DNA of 64,000 bases, from NCBI RefSeq assembly GCF_004005815.1, contig NZ_SACK01000003.1:310001-374000 (forward strand), given 5' to 3'. The notes beneath the pieces are model-generated. The model saw only the letters and a list, made by a program, of their open reading frames with translations. It was not told the origin of the DNA and did no database searches. Below are positions 41,639 to 49,926 of this stretch, piece after piece. Origin of the DNA: Mucilaginibacter limnophilus. Lineage in GTDB: Bacteria > Bacteroidota > Bacteroidia > Sphingobacteriales > Sphingobacteriaceae. How positions within the stretch are numbered: position 1 is the first letter of the stretch; every line of letters starts with the position of its first letter. The translations under genes and the position numbers were made by a program.

Positions 41639-43720
41639 ATGACCGTCAGATACACCGGGACTTTACCTTTTATTTTTCTACTTCTTCCGTATTGTATTGG
41701 CATTGGCGCGGGCCTTGGTTTTGATGCTACCAATACAGTTAATTATTTAATGATAGCGGCTGTTTTAGCGGCGGCCTTTATCCTGATTAATTTTCTTTAC
41801 AAACCTTTACGAATATACAAAGCCAATTGGCTTGGCGGTGTATTGCTTTTTGTGTTTCTATTTATTGTGGGTGTATTAAACGTAGGTGTAAACAAGGGCA
41901 TGAATCATAAAGACCACTTCTCGTTTAAGAAAGCCGATGAACTGCTAATAAAAATTATTGAAGAACCGCTTGTTAAAAACGGCACTGTACGCTTCACAGC
42001 CGAAGTTAAGCAGCTGTTCAATAAAACAAACCCATTACATACTTCAGGTAAAATACTTATTTACATAAAAGACACTACAGCTAATATTACTTATGGCGAT
42101 GTACTGCTGATTAAAGCAAAATATAACGAGGTAAGTGCGCCGCTTAACCCGGCTGAATTTAATTACAAAGCCTTCCTGGCTAATAAAAATATTTACCATC
42201 AGGCATATTTATACAAAGGTCAGTATGTAAAATTTAAAGAAGGTCAGGGCAACCCGCTTATCGCCTACGCGCTAAAACTTAGGCAGCGGCTGGTTACAAA
42301 GTTGCAGACTAACATTACAAATCAAGAAGCCGCAGCGATTGCATCGACATTGATATTAGGTTACAAAGCGCAGTTAAGCGATGACATTTTGCAGGCTTAT
42401 TCTAAAACAGGAACTACCCATGTGTTGTCGGTATCCGGCGCACATGTAGGCTTGGTATATATTGTGCTGCTATTCCTGCTGTCATTTTTAACCAGGTTTA
42501 AACATGGCAGAATAATACAGGCGATTATTATCATTATATCTATATGGGGTTATGCTTTACTGACAGGTTTTTCGCCGCCGGTTTGCAGAGCGGCGGTAAT
42601 GCTTTCGCTCATCGTATCGGGTAAAACATATAGCAGGTATATCAATACGCTTAACATATTGGCTTTTTCAGCATTTGTTATGCTGCTATTTAACCCTTTG
42701 TTAATTACCGATGCCGGTTTCCAGTTGTCGTACTTAGCCGTCGCAGGACTTATATTATTACAGCCTGTTATCTATAAAAAAATCATCATTAAAAATAAAT
42801 GGGCAGATAAGCTGTGGCTGGTATGCTCGGCCTCAATAGCGGCGCAACTGGCAGCATTACCATTAAGCACTTATTATTTTCACCAGGTACCGGTTTACTT
42901 TTTGATAAGCAACTTATTTATATTACTGCCGTCGGCATTGATTATGTATGGCGGTATCTTATACCTGTTACTGCCAACTAATTTCATCCTGACCAAATGG
43001 CTTGGTTATGTGCTCGAAAAACTGATCTTGTTCACAAATCATGGTTTGACCGTTATAGAACACGCCCCGTTATCAGTTATTGATAAGATATGGCTTACAC
43101 GGTTTGAGTACATCTTGCTATATGCTATAGTAATTATGCTGTTTATTTACCTGCGTAAAACAGGGAAAAGACTGATTTATTTATTTACCGGCTTAGTAAT
43201 CACGTTTATTGTATTGGTGGGTATAAAAAATTATACGCTTTCTCACTCATCAGAAATGGTTTTCGCAAGTATCAGAAACGGTAATTGTATTGTATTTCGT
43301 AATGGCAAACAAGCCGTTGTGTTGACAGACTTATCTGCTGATGATAAAGCCTTTAAATATTCGGTGCAACCTTATCTTGACAGTTGTGATGTCAACAGGT
43401 TAACTCTCATCGGCATGGATAAAGATGTCTCAAATACTTTTTTTACTAAGCATGGTGATTCAATTAAGTTTATTAACCAAAGCATCTATCTAATAAATAA
43501 AGACACCGGCCGGTATCCTGATGCAGATATTTATTATTTCATGGCTAACCACAAGAACGTATTAAATAATACCTTGAAGGCCACTACCTTTATTACCGGT
43601 AATACGGTAAGCAACAGCTTTTCTGAAAAGCTTGTTGTGAAAGCAAAAACGCAAAATATTAACTGTAAAATATTAAGGCGTAACAAAGCGTTTGTATTGG
43701 CATCTAACAGGAAAAAATAA
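41639..43720 (+). CDS. comEC: ComEC/Rec2-family DNA-uptake channel
   Basis: The 693-residue multi-pass protein forms the inner-membrane pore for single-stranded DNA import in natural transformation. A DUF4131-like N-terminal membrane/OB region (about 20-185) precedes the competence domain (about 215-500; AIASTLILGYKAQLSDDILQAYSKTGTTHVLSVSGAHVGLVY and TGFSPPVCRAAVML are diagnostic, positions about 238-279 and 308-321). The C-terminal roughly 170 residues retain a beta-lactamase-like spacing, but the HxHxDH metal motif is absent. This is seen in other Bacteroidota members and suggests no nuclease activity. No other competence genes are in the window. Confidence 0.92.
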   Translation: MTVRYTGTLPFIFLLLPYCIGIGAGLGFDATNTVNYLMIAAVLAAAFILINFLYKPLRIYKANWLGGVLLFVFLFIVGVLNVGVNKGMNHKDHFSFKKADELLIKIIEEPLVKNGTVRFTAEVKQLFNKTNPLHTSGKILIYIKDTTANITYGDVLLIKAKYNEVSAPLNPAEFNYKAFLANKNIYHQAYLYKGQYVKFKEGQGNPLIAYALKLRQRLVTKLQTNITNQEAAAIASTLILGYKAQLSDDILQAYSKTGTTHVLSVSGAHVGLVYIVLLFLLSFLTRFKHGRIIQAIIIIISIWGYALLTGFSPPVCRAAVMLSLIVSGKTYSRYINTLNILAFSAFVMLLFNPLLITDAGFQLSYLAVAGLILLQPVIYKKIIIKNKWADKLWLVCSASIAAQLAALPLSTYYFHQVPVYFLISNLFILLPSALIMYGGILYLLLPTNFILTKWLGYVLEKLILFTNHGLTVIEHAPLSVIDKIWLTRFEYILLYAIVIMLFIYLRKTGKRLIYLFTGLVITFIVLVGIKNYTLSHSSEMVFASIRNGNCIVFRNGKQAVVLTDLSADDKAFKYSVQPYLDSCDVNRLTLIGMDKDVSNTFFTKHGDSIKFINQSIYLINKDTGRYPDADIYYFMANHKNVLNNTLKATTFITGNTVSNSFSEKLVVKAKTQNINCKILRRNKAFVLASNRKK

Positions 43721-43781
43721 TTAATTATTATTTCAAATACAGCATTTATAGCTTAACTTGGCTGATAACAAAACAACTCAA

Positions 43782-44423
43782 ATGAACAGTACGATCTTTA
43801 AAACAGCGTTTTGCCTTGCATTTTCGGCATTCGCTTTAACTGCAAGCGCTCAAAAAACCTACACTGAAGGTGTTATTACTTACAGTGTTAATTCCCCGCA
43901 AGGTGAAATTGAGGCAAAAACATATTTCAGGGGCGATAGCAGCTTATATAGCGCGCAGCAAGGTCCTGCAGATATAAAAATTATCACTACCAAAGCCGGC
44001 AACTACCTGGCAGTACTGGTTGACGTGCCAGTAGCTAATATGCGCAAAGCGGCTATAGCTACTCCTGCTGAAATTGAAGAAGGTAAAGCAGAGCAGCCTA
44101 AATTTACTTTTACCCCAACCACTGAAACAAAAGAGATTAGTGGCTTTAAATGCAAAAAAGTAACCGTTAAAGATCCTAAAAGCGGCAGCAACTTTGATGC
44201 ATGGGTAACTAACGATATTACTGTACCTCCGGGCATGTTAACCAAACTGTTTGAAGGCGCAGGTGGCGTACCCGTACAATTTACTACTGTACAAATGGGT
44301 GCAGCTATTAATGTAACTTTAAAAACCATTGCAGCGGATAAAGTACCTGCCGGTACATTTGGCATTCCTGCCGGTTTTGATAGAATGACGCTTACCGAGC
44401 TAAAATCGATGGGTGGCAACTAA
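43782..44423 (+). CDS. Secreted/periplasmic protein of unknown function (DUF4412-like)
   Basis: The product is 213 residues from the ATG at 43782, which gives a clean signal peptide (MNSTIFKTAFCLAFSAFALTASAQ cleaved near residue 24; TTG at 43758 would add eight codons and is unlikely). The mature part is beta-rich, with EGVITYSVNSPQGEIEAKTYFRG, a central ETKEISGFKCKKVTVKDPKSG (Cys and Lys rich) and FGIPAGFDRMTLTELKSMGG at the end. The motif 'GFKCKKV' followed by 'AWVTND' is typical of small DUF4412/GLPGLI-like periplasmic proteins of Bacteroidota. Their role is unknown. It lies between comEC and the LTA-synthase-like gene on the same strand. Confidence 0.7.
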   Translation: MNSTIFKTAFCLAFSAFALTASAQKTYTEGVITYSVNSPQGEIEAKTYFRGDSSLYSAQQGPADIKIITTKAGNYLAVLVDVPVANMRKAAIATPAEIEEGKAEQPKFTFTPTTETKEISGFKCKKVTVKDPKSGSNFDAWVTNDITVPPGMLTKLFEGAGGVPVQFTTVQMGAAINVTLKTIAADKVPAGTFGIPAGFDRMTLTELKSMGGN

Positions 44424-44449
44424 TTGTCACTTACGATTAACAATTTAGT

Positions 44450-44511
44450 AAAGGCTTCTTAACATTCAGGCAAATAACTATTTTTGCCGCCTGTAATGTT
44501 AAGAAGCCTTT
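44450..44511 (+). promoter_or_regulatory. Long inverted repeat that includes the start codon of the LTA-synthase-like gene
   Basis: AAAGGCTTCTTAACATT at 44450-44466 is the perfect reverse complement of AATGTTAAGAAGCCTTT at 44495-44511. Five further pairs (CAGGC/GCCTG) form after a one-base bulge at 44494, giving about 22 pairs. The right arm contains the ATG at 44496 and codons 2-6, and T-rich sequence follows. In the loop, TATTTTTG at 44479-44486 fits the -7 promoter element. The repeat could terminate upstream transcripts while the internal promoter starts a near-leaderless message. Confidence 0.7.
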
Positions 44512-46364
44512 TTAGTTTAATCCGGTTTATTGTTTTCTGGCTGGTTTTCGCAGTGATAACGCGGGCAACCTTTGAGCTTTACTTTGCCGACAAACTGACC
44601 AAAGTTTCCTTTTCAGAGATACTCCAAACTTTTCTTTACGGCATCCGCATTGATGCTTCAGCCGCCGGATATATCGCCATTCTGCCGTTACTGGTATTTA
44701 TTATCAACTGGTTTATACCAAAAACTACCGTTAAAAGCGTTTGGCTACGCACTTATGTTTATTTCTGCGTATTTATTATTTCGTTGATAAGCATCCTTAA
44801 CCTGAACATTTTTCGTGAATGGGGAACCAAAATTAGTTTCAGGGTATTTGATACATTATATCACTCTCCATCAGAGGCCGTTGCTTCTACCGGTTCATCC
44901 CCTATCGGTTTAAGCCTGCTTATCTGGGCGATATTGTTTGTGCTTGGCATAATTCTATCAAATTTTATTATTGATTATAACTTCCGCAAGCCGACTGCGC
45001 CTGTATATGTTAAAATCATTGGTATAGTGCTATTGGCAGGGTTAGATGTGATGCTGATACGTGGCGGTTTACAGGTTGCGCCAATGAACCAGAGCATGGC
45101 CTATTTCAGCGATAAGCAAATACTTAATCAAAGTGCGTTGAATACTGAATGGAACCTGCTGCATAATACAGTCGAAAACTTCAAAACGCCGTACAACCCC
45201 TATACTTTCATGACTGATGAGCAGGCACTTGCTGTTCGCGATAGCTTATATAAAGTTGAAAAAGATACTACAATACAAATATTAACCACCAAACGTCCTA
45301 ACATTGTAATGATTCAGTTGGAAAGCTTTACAGCTGACCTGATTGAATCGTTAGGCGGGGAAAAAGGCGATGCACCAAACTTTGAAGTACTGGCTAAACA
45401 GGGTGTGTTATTCGACAGCGTTTACGCCGCCGGCGACCGTACCGATAAGGGTATTGTGGCTATATTAAGTGCTTTTCCGTCACAGGCCATACGTACTGTT
45501 ATTGTAGATAATGATAAGCAGGCGCACCTGCCGGCGTTAAGCAATATCTTTCATGACAGGGGTTATACAACATCATATTTTTATGGCGGCGAAAGCGAGT
45601 TTATGAACTTTAAGGCATACTTGTTAAGTCATGAAACGGATGACCTGATAGAAAAGCGCAGCTTTAAGGCCAAGGATATGAACTCAAAATGGGGAGCGCA
45701 TGACGATGTGGTAATGAAGCGCAACCTTGAATTTTTGAAAAATACGCAACAGCCATTTTTCAGCTACCTGCAAACGCTCAGCAACCACGAACCATTTGAG
45801 CTTCCTGTACCCTCTCGCTTTCCGGGTGAAGACTTGAGCAATAAGTTCAGAAGCACTGCTTACTATACCGATGCCAGCTTAAAAGAATATCTGGATAATG
45901 CTAAAAAACAGCCATGGTATAAGAACACCTTGTTTATAATCGTTGCCGATCATGGCCACCGCCTGCCTCTAAATCATGCCGACCCGTTCGAACCTGAAAA
46001 ATACCATATTCCGCTGTTGTTTTTCGGCGATGTAATAAAAGCTGAGTATAAAGGTACAAGGGTAAAAAAACTGGGCGGCCAAACAGATATTGCAGCTACC
46101 TTGTTAGCTCAATTGGATATCAAAAATGATAAATTTCACTGGTCTAAAAACCTGTTGAACCCATATAGCAAACCATTTGCTTTTTTCGACTGGGATAATG
46201 GTTTCGGCTTTATGCTGCCTGGCCAGGTGGTATCGTACGATAGCTCAGGTAACCGTGTAATTTACATTGCCGATAAAAACGCTCGAAAGGAATTAACCGA
46301 TAATGCCCTGTTTTATGGCAAGGCGTTTATGCAGCGTGCTTTTACAGAGTATATGAAGTTATAA
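44496..46364 (+). CDS. LTA synthase/phosphoglycerol-transferase-family membrane sulfatase
   Basis: The product is 622 residues from the ATG at 44496 (a TTG at 44484 is in frame but lies in the promoter element). Five N-terminal membrane helices (about 5-190) anchor a C-terminal sulfatase-fold domain (about 265-590). Metal and nucleophile sites are visible: NIVMIQLESF (Glu), the catalytic threonine in GDRTDKG and VADHGHRLPL near the end. In Gram-negatives such enzymes transfer phosphoglycerol or phosphoethanolamine to periplasmic glycans or lipids (OpgB/LtaS-like). The acceptor here is unknown. Its start is embedded in a long inverted repeat. Confidence 0.88.
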   Translation: MLRSLFSLIRFIVFWLVFAVITRATFELYFADKLTKVSFSEILQTFLYGIRIDASAAGYIAILPLLVFIINWFIPKTTVKSVWLRTYVYFCVFIISLISILNLNIFREWGTKISFRVFDTLYHSPSEAVASTGSSPIGLSLLIWAILFVLGIILSNFIIDYNFRKPTAPVYVKIIGIVLLAGLDVMLIRGGLQVAPMNQSMAYFSDKQILNQSALNTEWNLLHNTVENFKTPYNPYTFMTDEQALAVRDSLYKVEKDTTIQILTTKRPNIVMIQLESFTADLIESLGGEKGDAPNFEVLAKQGVLFDSVYAAGDRTDKGIVAILSAFPSQAIRTVIVDNDKQAHLPALSNIFHDRGYTTSYFYGGESEFMNFKAYLLSHETDDLIEKRSFKAKDMNSKWGAHDDVVMKRNLEFLKNTQQPFFSYLQTLSNHEPFELPVPSRFPGEDLSNKFRSTAYYTDASLKEYLDNAKKQPWYKNTLFIIVADHGHRLPLNHADPFEPEKYHIPLLFFGDVIKAEYKGTRVKKLGGQTDIAATLLAQLDIKNDKFHWSKNLLNPYSKPFAFFDWDNGFGFMLPGQVVSYDSSGNRVIYIADKNARKELTDNALFYGKAFMQRAFTEYMKL

Positions 46365-46415
46365 GCGAGCCTAATAATTATTTATTAAGGGAAAGGGCTT
46401 AAACAATCCAAAAAG

Positions 46416-46507
46416 ATGTCATATCGACGAGGTACGAGGAGATATCTTCTGAACCCGCAAGGCTCTTTCTACTTTTAGAAGATTTCTCCCTACAGTCGAA
46501 ATGACAT
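46416..46507. repeat. Imperfect long palindrome, probable dispersed intergenic repeat
   Basis: The left arm ATGTCATATCGAC...GGAGATATCTTCT (46416-46450) is the imperfect reverse complement of the right arm AGAAGATTTCTCC...GTCGAAATGACAT (46477-46507). The predicted stem is about 30 bp with a 26-nt loop. It fills the gap between two convergent genes. Sequences of this GTCATTTCGA...GAGAAATCTTC type recur between genes in Bacteroidota genomes as far as I recall, but a second copy is not present in this window. It may also act as a two-way terminator. Confidence 0.65.
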
Positions 46508-46541
46508 TTTTATTTCGGGATCACTCTTGCTTTTGGGTGGC

Positions 46542-47147
46542 TTAAGCTACTTCTTTCCCCAACGCTACAACCCAGTCGTTAAACAAACCGGTTTCAATTT
46601 CAACGGCTTTATTTGCATGGCGCTCCCAGTCGGGCCAGGTATCTTTCATCTGTTTCAGCATTTCTTCAAGGTGGCCTTCTTCCTCAACAATAATCGATCT
46701 TACATTTACTTTGCTGCCCGCATCATTAAGCGCTTGCTGATATATCGGATAAAGTTCATCAGCACGAACTTCAATGGCATAAGTAACCAACAAGTAAGCA
46801 CCAAAACGTAATTGACCTCCGCTCAAACCAAGTTCACTTTTTAAATAGCGAGACAAGGCAATGTCCAGGCTGTTCAGGTAAAATTTGCTGTAAGCCGGAG
46901 CTAATAAATAGTCGGCCGCGTAAGTAGGCAATTGCTGATTTGTTTTGTCAATTTGTTTCTTAAGGAAAAAAGCGTGGCGGTGCTCTTCGGCGGCATGTTT
47001 AAGTATAATCTGCGTAACAAAAACCGGGTCTTCACAAGCTGAAATTTTGCGGGCACCAGTATTTTCCATTAGCGACAAGGTATTTAACAACTTGGCATGC
47101 AATACGTTGTCGCCAACTATTCTTGGTAATATAGTACTCAGTTCCAT
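46542..47147 (-). CDS. Ferritin-like diiron protein linked to bioA, function unknown
   Basis: The 201-residue, all-helical protein carries a complete ferritin-like diiron ligand set in four helices: Glu28; Glu55-x-x-His58 (HAAEEHRH); Glu126 (YAIEVRADE); and Glu156-x-x-His159 (VEEEGHLEEM). No signal peptide is visible. It begins 4 bp after the bioA stop on the same strand and is therefore co-transcribed with bioA, the Nudix gene and perhaps the cation transporter gene. The ligand set fits iron storage, rubrerythrin-like peroxide reduction, or an oxygenase. The tie to biotin synthesis is by position only. I do not recognise a named family. Confidence 0.72.
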   Translation of the reverse strand: MELSTILPRIVGDNVLHAKLLNTLSLMENTGARKISACEDPVFVTQIILKHAAEEHRHAFFLKKQIDKTNQQLPTYAADYLLAPAYSKFYLNSLDIALSRYLKSELGLSGGQLRFGAYLLVTYAIEVRADELYPIYQQALNDAGSKVNVRSIIVEEEGHLEEMLKQMKDTWPDWERHANKAVEIETGLFNDWVVALGKEVA

Positions 47148-47151
47148 AAGC

Positions 47152-48417
47152 TTAAATCGCCTCTAAAGCGTCTTCAATTTTACTGTAAATATAAGCCAGT
47201 TCGGCATCGGTAATGCAATACGGGGGTAAAATGTAAATGATGTTTCCAAGTGGGCGCATAATAATACCAGCGTCCAAAAAATACTTATACAAGGTATCGC
47301 GCAGCGAACTGAAGTACGATGTATTATTGCCTGTTTCCCACTCCATAGCCAGTATGGTGCCTGTTTGCCTTACATTCTTAATCTTGTGGTGAAGTTTTAT
47401 CTTTTCAGCGAAAATGGCATGGCTATCCGCTATGCGTTGAATATTTTGAGTGGTTCCCGGTGCCAAAAACAAATCAAGGCTTGCCAGCGAAGCGGCACAA
47501 GCTACCGGGTTAGCAGTGTACGAGTGCCCGTGAAATAGCGTTTTCAGTTTGTCTTCCGACAGGAACGCATCATATATATCCTGGGTACAAGTAGTCAATC
47601 CGAAAGCCATGGTACCGCCTGTAATGCCTTTTGAAAAACACATAATATCAGGTTGTTCGGTTAAATGGTTGCAGGCAAACGGTTTGCCGGTACGTCCGAA
47701 ACCGGTAAATACTTCATCGTCAATAGTCAGCACACCTTCTTCGCGGCAATGTGAGATCAATTCATTTAGATACTCAGCCTCATACATGATCATTCCTGCC
47801 GAACCTTGCACCAGCGGCTCGAAAATAAAACAGGCTAATTCAGATTTAAGATTTGAGACTTGAGATTTAAGACTATCAATATTGTCTTTATCCGGCAAAT
47901 CGATAAACTCTACCTCAAAAAGCAAACTATCAAAAGCGGCTGTAAAAGCACTACGCCCGCTTACCGACATGGCACCGAACGTATCGCCATGATAAGCATT
48001 TTTGAAAGCCAGTATTTTAGTGCGCTGCTCGCCTTTGTTGTGCCAGTATTGCAGGCACATTTTTATAGCTACTTCTACGGCCGTCGACCCGTTGTCTGAA
48101 TAAAAAACCTTTTGTTGATTAGGTGGAAGTATGGCCAGCAAACGTTCGGCAAGTTCAACAGCCGGTTCATGGGTAAAGCCGGCAAATATTACATGCTCCA
48201 GTTTGGTTAACTGTTCAGCTACCTTTTGGGCAATGTACGGGTGCGCATGCCCGTGGATATTTACCCACCATGATGATACCGCGTCAATATATTTTTTTTC
48301 ATCGGCGTCATACACGCAAGTTCCCTCGCCACGCACAATGGGTATATGCGGCAAAGCGGTTTGCATTTGTGTGTATGGATGCCATATTACTTTTTTATCA
48401 CGTTCTGTCAGATTCAT
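47152..48417 (-). CDS. bioA: Adenosylmethionine-8-amino-7-oxononanoate aminotransferase
   Basis: BioA converts 7-keto-8-aminopelargonate to 7,8-diaminopelargonate using S-adenosylmethionine as amino donor, the third-last step of biotin synthesis. The 421 residues show the class III aminotransferase signature: HPYTQMQTALPHI at the N-terminus, SSWWVNIHGHAHPYI, DNGSTAVEVAIKM, the cofactor segment LTIDDEVFTGFGRTGKPFACNH, and the PLP lysine in MCFSKGITGG, then LFHGHSYTANPVAC. The segment IDSLKSQVSNLKSEL (about 182-196) comes from a five-unit heptamer repeat inserted in frame. It overlaps the Nudix gene by 20 bp. Other bio genes are not in the window. Confidence 0.95.
   Translation of the reverse strand: MNLTERDKKVIWHPYTQMQTALPHIPIVRGEGTCVYDADEKKYIDAVSSWWVNIHGHAHPYIAQKVAEQLTKLEHVIFAGFTHEPAVELAERLLAILPPNQQKVFYSDNGSTAVEVAIKMCLQYWHNKGEQRTKILAFKNAYHGDTFGAMSVSGRSAFTAAFDSLLFEVEFIDLPDKDNIDSLKSQVSNLKSELACFIFEPLVQGSAGMIMYEAEYLNELISHCREEGVLTIDDEVFTGFGRTGKPFACNHLTEQPDIMCFSKGITGGTMAFGLTTCTQDIYDAFLSEDKLKTLFHGHSYTANPVACAASLASLDLFLAPGTTQNIQRIADSHAIFAEKIKLHHKIKNVRQTGTILAMEWETGNNTSYFSSLRDTLYKYFLDAGIIMRPLGNIIYILPPYCITDAELAYIYSKIEDALEAI
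47840..47874 (-). repeat. Five heptamer repeats inserted in frame within bioA
   Basis: On the coding strand the repeats are AGTCTTA, AATCTCA, AGTCTCA, AATCTTA and AATCTGA, consensus ARTCTNA, in uninterrupted 7-bp register. They encode most of SLKSQVSNLKSE, a surface-helix-like segment just before the conserved CFIFEPLVQG of BioA. Confidence 0.8.
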
Positions 48418-48859
48418 AATACTTTTTCAAAAGTCCCGCCACATGTTGATCTATCGGAAAGGTTACATCATCAGGGTTTAACTCACTTATCTTAATCCAG
48501 CGGAATGATTGCAGCACGTCGGCTGTACTATCCCCATCAAAATCAAAAACCTTTGTTTTTATGGGCAGGATAAACGCATCTATATTTTTTACCAGGTAAT
48601 ATACGCTAATGATCTGCGTATCATTAAATGCCGATTTTATGAAGAAATCAGTCGTATAAAAATGGCTAAGCACTTCTATTTCCATTGCGCACTCTTCCAT
48701 AAACTCGCGTTTAAGACCATCAATCAATCCCTCGCCATATTCAAGTCCCCCACCCGGAAACTTAGTAAATTGCATGTTGTATTCCTGCTCGTCGCTAAGC
48801 AAAACTTCGCCCTTATCATTCACCAGCAAGCCGTAAACACGCACATTATGAGTACTCAT
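48398..48859 (-). CDS. Nudix hydrolase
   Basis: The 153-residue protein has one Nudix fold that hydrolyses nucleoside-diphosphate-linked compounds with a divalent metal. The Nudix box GGLEYGEGLIDGLKREFMEEC (about 37-57) keeps the essential Gly, Glu and REx-x-EE residues. The usual Gly after EE is replaced (EECAMEI). The N-terminus (VRVYGLLVNDKGEVLLSDEQ) is typical. It overlaps the cation transporter gene by 4 bp at its start and bioA by 20 bp at its end, indicating a tight four-gene operon. Substrate unknown. Confidence 0.88.
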   Translation of the reverse strand: MSTHNVRVYGLLVNDKGEVLLSDEQEYNMQFTKFPGGGLEYGEGLIDGLKREFMEECAMEIEVLSHFYTTDFFIKSAFNDTQIISVYYLVKNIDAFILPIKTKVFDFDGDSTADVLQSFRWIKISELNPDDVTFPIDQHVAGLLKKYYESDRT

Positions 48860-49833
48860 AGGTCGAAATGTTTTTTATTACGCATAACCTTATCCAGTGT
48901 CCATTCAATTTGTACACGTTTTGGTTCAAACCGTATAGGGCAGTTGGGCATACTGCAATAATGACAGCATTCCGGCAGGCAAGGGTCGGTATGTATAAAT
49001 AGTTCTGTCTTCACTCCCGCTTCCGTATTGATCATCTTATCAACCAGTGACACTTCCTCATGCACACGGTTAAGGTCGAAGTAATTCGGCAGGGTAAGGT
49101 GACAGTCGATATGAAGTTCGCTGCCATATTTTTGTGCGCGAAGATTGTGAATATCTATCCATTCCTCTTTACGCTTATCATTCAGTACTTTAAGAATATT
49201 GGTTACTACGCCGAAATCAGTTTCATCCATTAACCCGGCTATTGATTTACGCAACAGTTTGTAACCCGTAAAAACAATGTACAAACCTACAACTATTGAT
49301 AAGCCGCTGTCCAGCCATAAAATATCGGTAAAATAAATTAGCAGAAGCCCAACCACTAAACCCAGGCTGGTTACCATGTCAGTAAGCAAATGCCGGCCAT
49401 CGGCCTCAAGGGTAATAGATGGCAGCTTTTTACCCTGCTGTATCATATAATATCCCAAACCACCATTCACAGCCCCGGTTATACCGATGATAATTGCACC
49501 TGTTAAAATATCATTAATAGCATGCGGCTCAAGCAGGCTGTAAACCGATTTCACCACGATAAGTATACCCGCGATAACAATTAATCCGCCTTCCAGAAAA
49601 ACCGAAAAATACTCCACCTTTCCATGTCCGTACGGGTGATTCTCATCGCGCGGTAGCGCAGAAAGATAAATGCTAAAGAACGCGAACGAACTGGCAACAA
49701 CGTTTACAATGCTCTCGGCAGCATCGGTAAGTATAAAATTTGAGGATGTTAAAAAGTAGGCGAGGAACTTGGCCATCATCAGCACTATTCCGGTTATAAG
49801 CGAGATAAGTATTATGCGTTTTTGTTGATGCAA
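48856..49833 (-). CDS. Cation diffusion facilitator (CDF) metal exporter with Cys-rich tail
   Basis: This 325-residue transporter has six membrane helices (about 8-205) and a cytoplasmic domain (about 206-284). CDF motifs include ILTDAAESIVNVVAS in TM2, HPYGHGKVEYFSVFLEGG after TM2 and EADGRHLLTDMVTS in TM5 (His148, Asp152). These proteins exchange Zn, Fe, Mn or similar ions for protons. The tail holds cysteines 285, 289, 290, 293 and 298 (CLPECCHYCSMPNCPIRFE), a likely metal-binding site. The start codon is TTG at 49831-49833, since no ATG lies before TM1 and a -7 element TAAATTTG sits 20 bp upstream. Confidence 0.88.
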   Translation of the reverse strand: MHQQKRIILISLITGIVLMMAKFLAYFLTSSNFILTDAAESIVNVVASSFAFFSIYLSALPRDENHPYGHGKVEYFSVFLEGGLIVIAGILIVVKSVYSLLEPHAINDILTGAIIIGITGAVNGGLGYYMIQQGKKLPSITLEADGRHLLTDMVTSLGLVVGLLLIYFTDILWLDSGLSIVVGLYIVFTGYKLLRKSIAGLMDETDFGVVTNILKVLNDKRKEEWIDIHNLRAQKYGSELHIDCHLTLPNYFDLNRVHEEVSLVDKMINTEAGVKTELFIHTDPCLPECCHYCSMPNCPIRFEPKRVQIEWTLDKVMRNKKHFDL

Positions 49834-49852
49834 GGCCTTTTTAATTAAACGT

Positions 49853-49904
49853 CAAATTTATGAATAACATGCGTAAATAGCAGTAAAGTAATTTTCTATA
49901 TTTG
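49853..49904. promoter_or_regulatory. Back-to-back promoters of the CDF operon and aspartate aminotransferase
   Basis: Leftward, TAAATTTG (plus-strand CAAATTTA at 49853-49860) lies 20 bp from the CDF start. Rightward, TATATTTG at 49897-49904 lies 22 bp from the aminotransferase ATG. Both match the Bacteroidota -7 element TAnnTTTG exactly; -33 elements are not clear. Only 36 bp separate them, so the two transcripts may share upstream elements. Confidence 0.6.
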
Positions 49905-49926
49905 CCACCGCGATAACGTAAACATT

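Noticed and set aside
41639..43720. comEC as a truncated gene
   Set aside because: The missing metallo-beta-lactamase motif is a feature of other Bacteroidota ComEC proteins as well, and the frame is intact to its stop.
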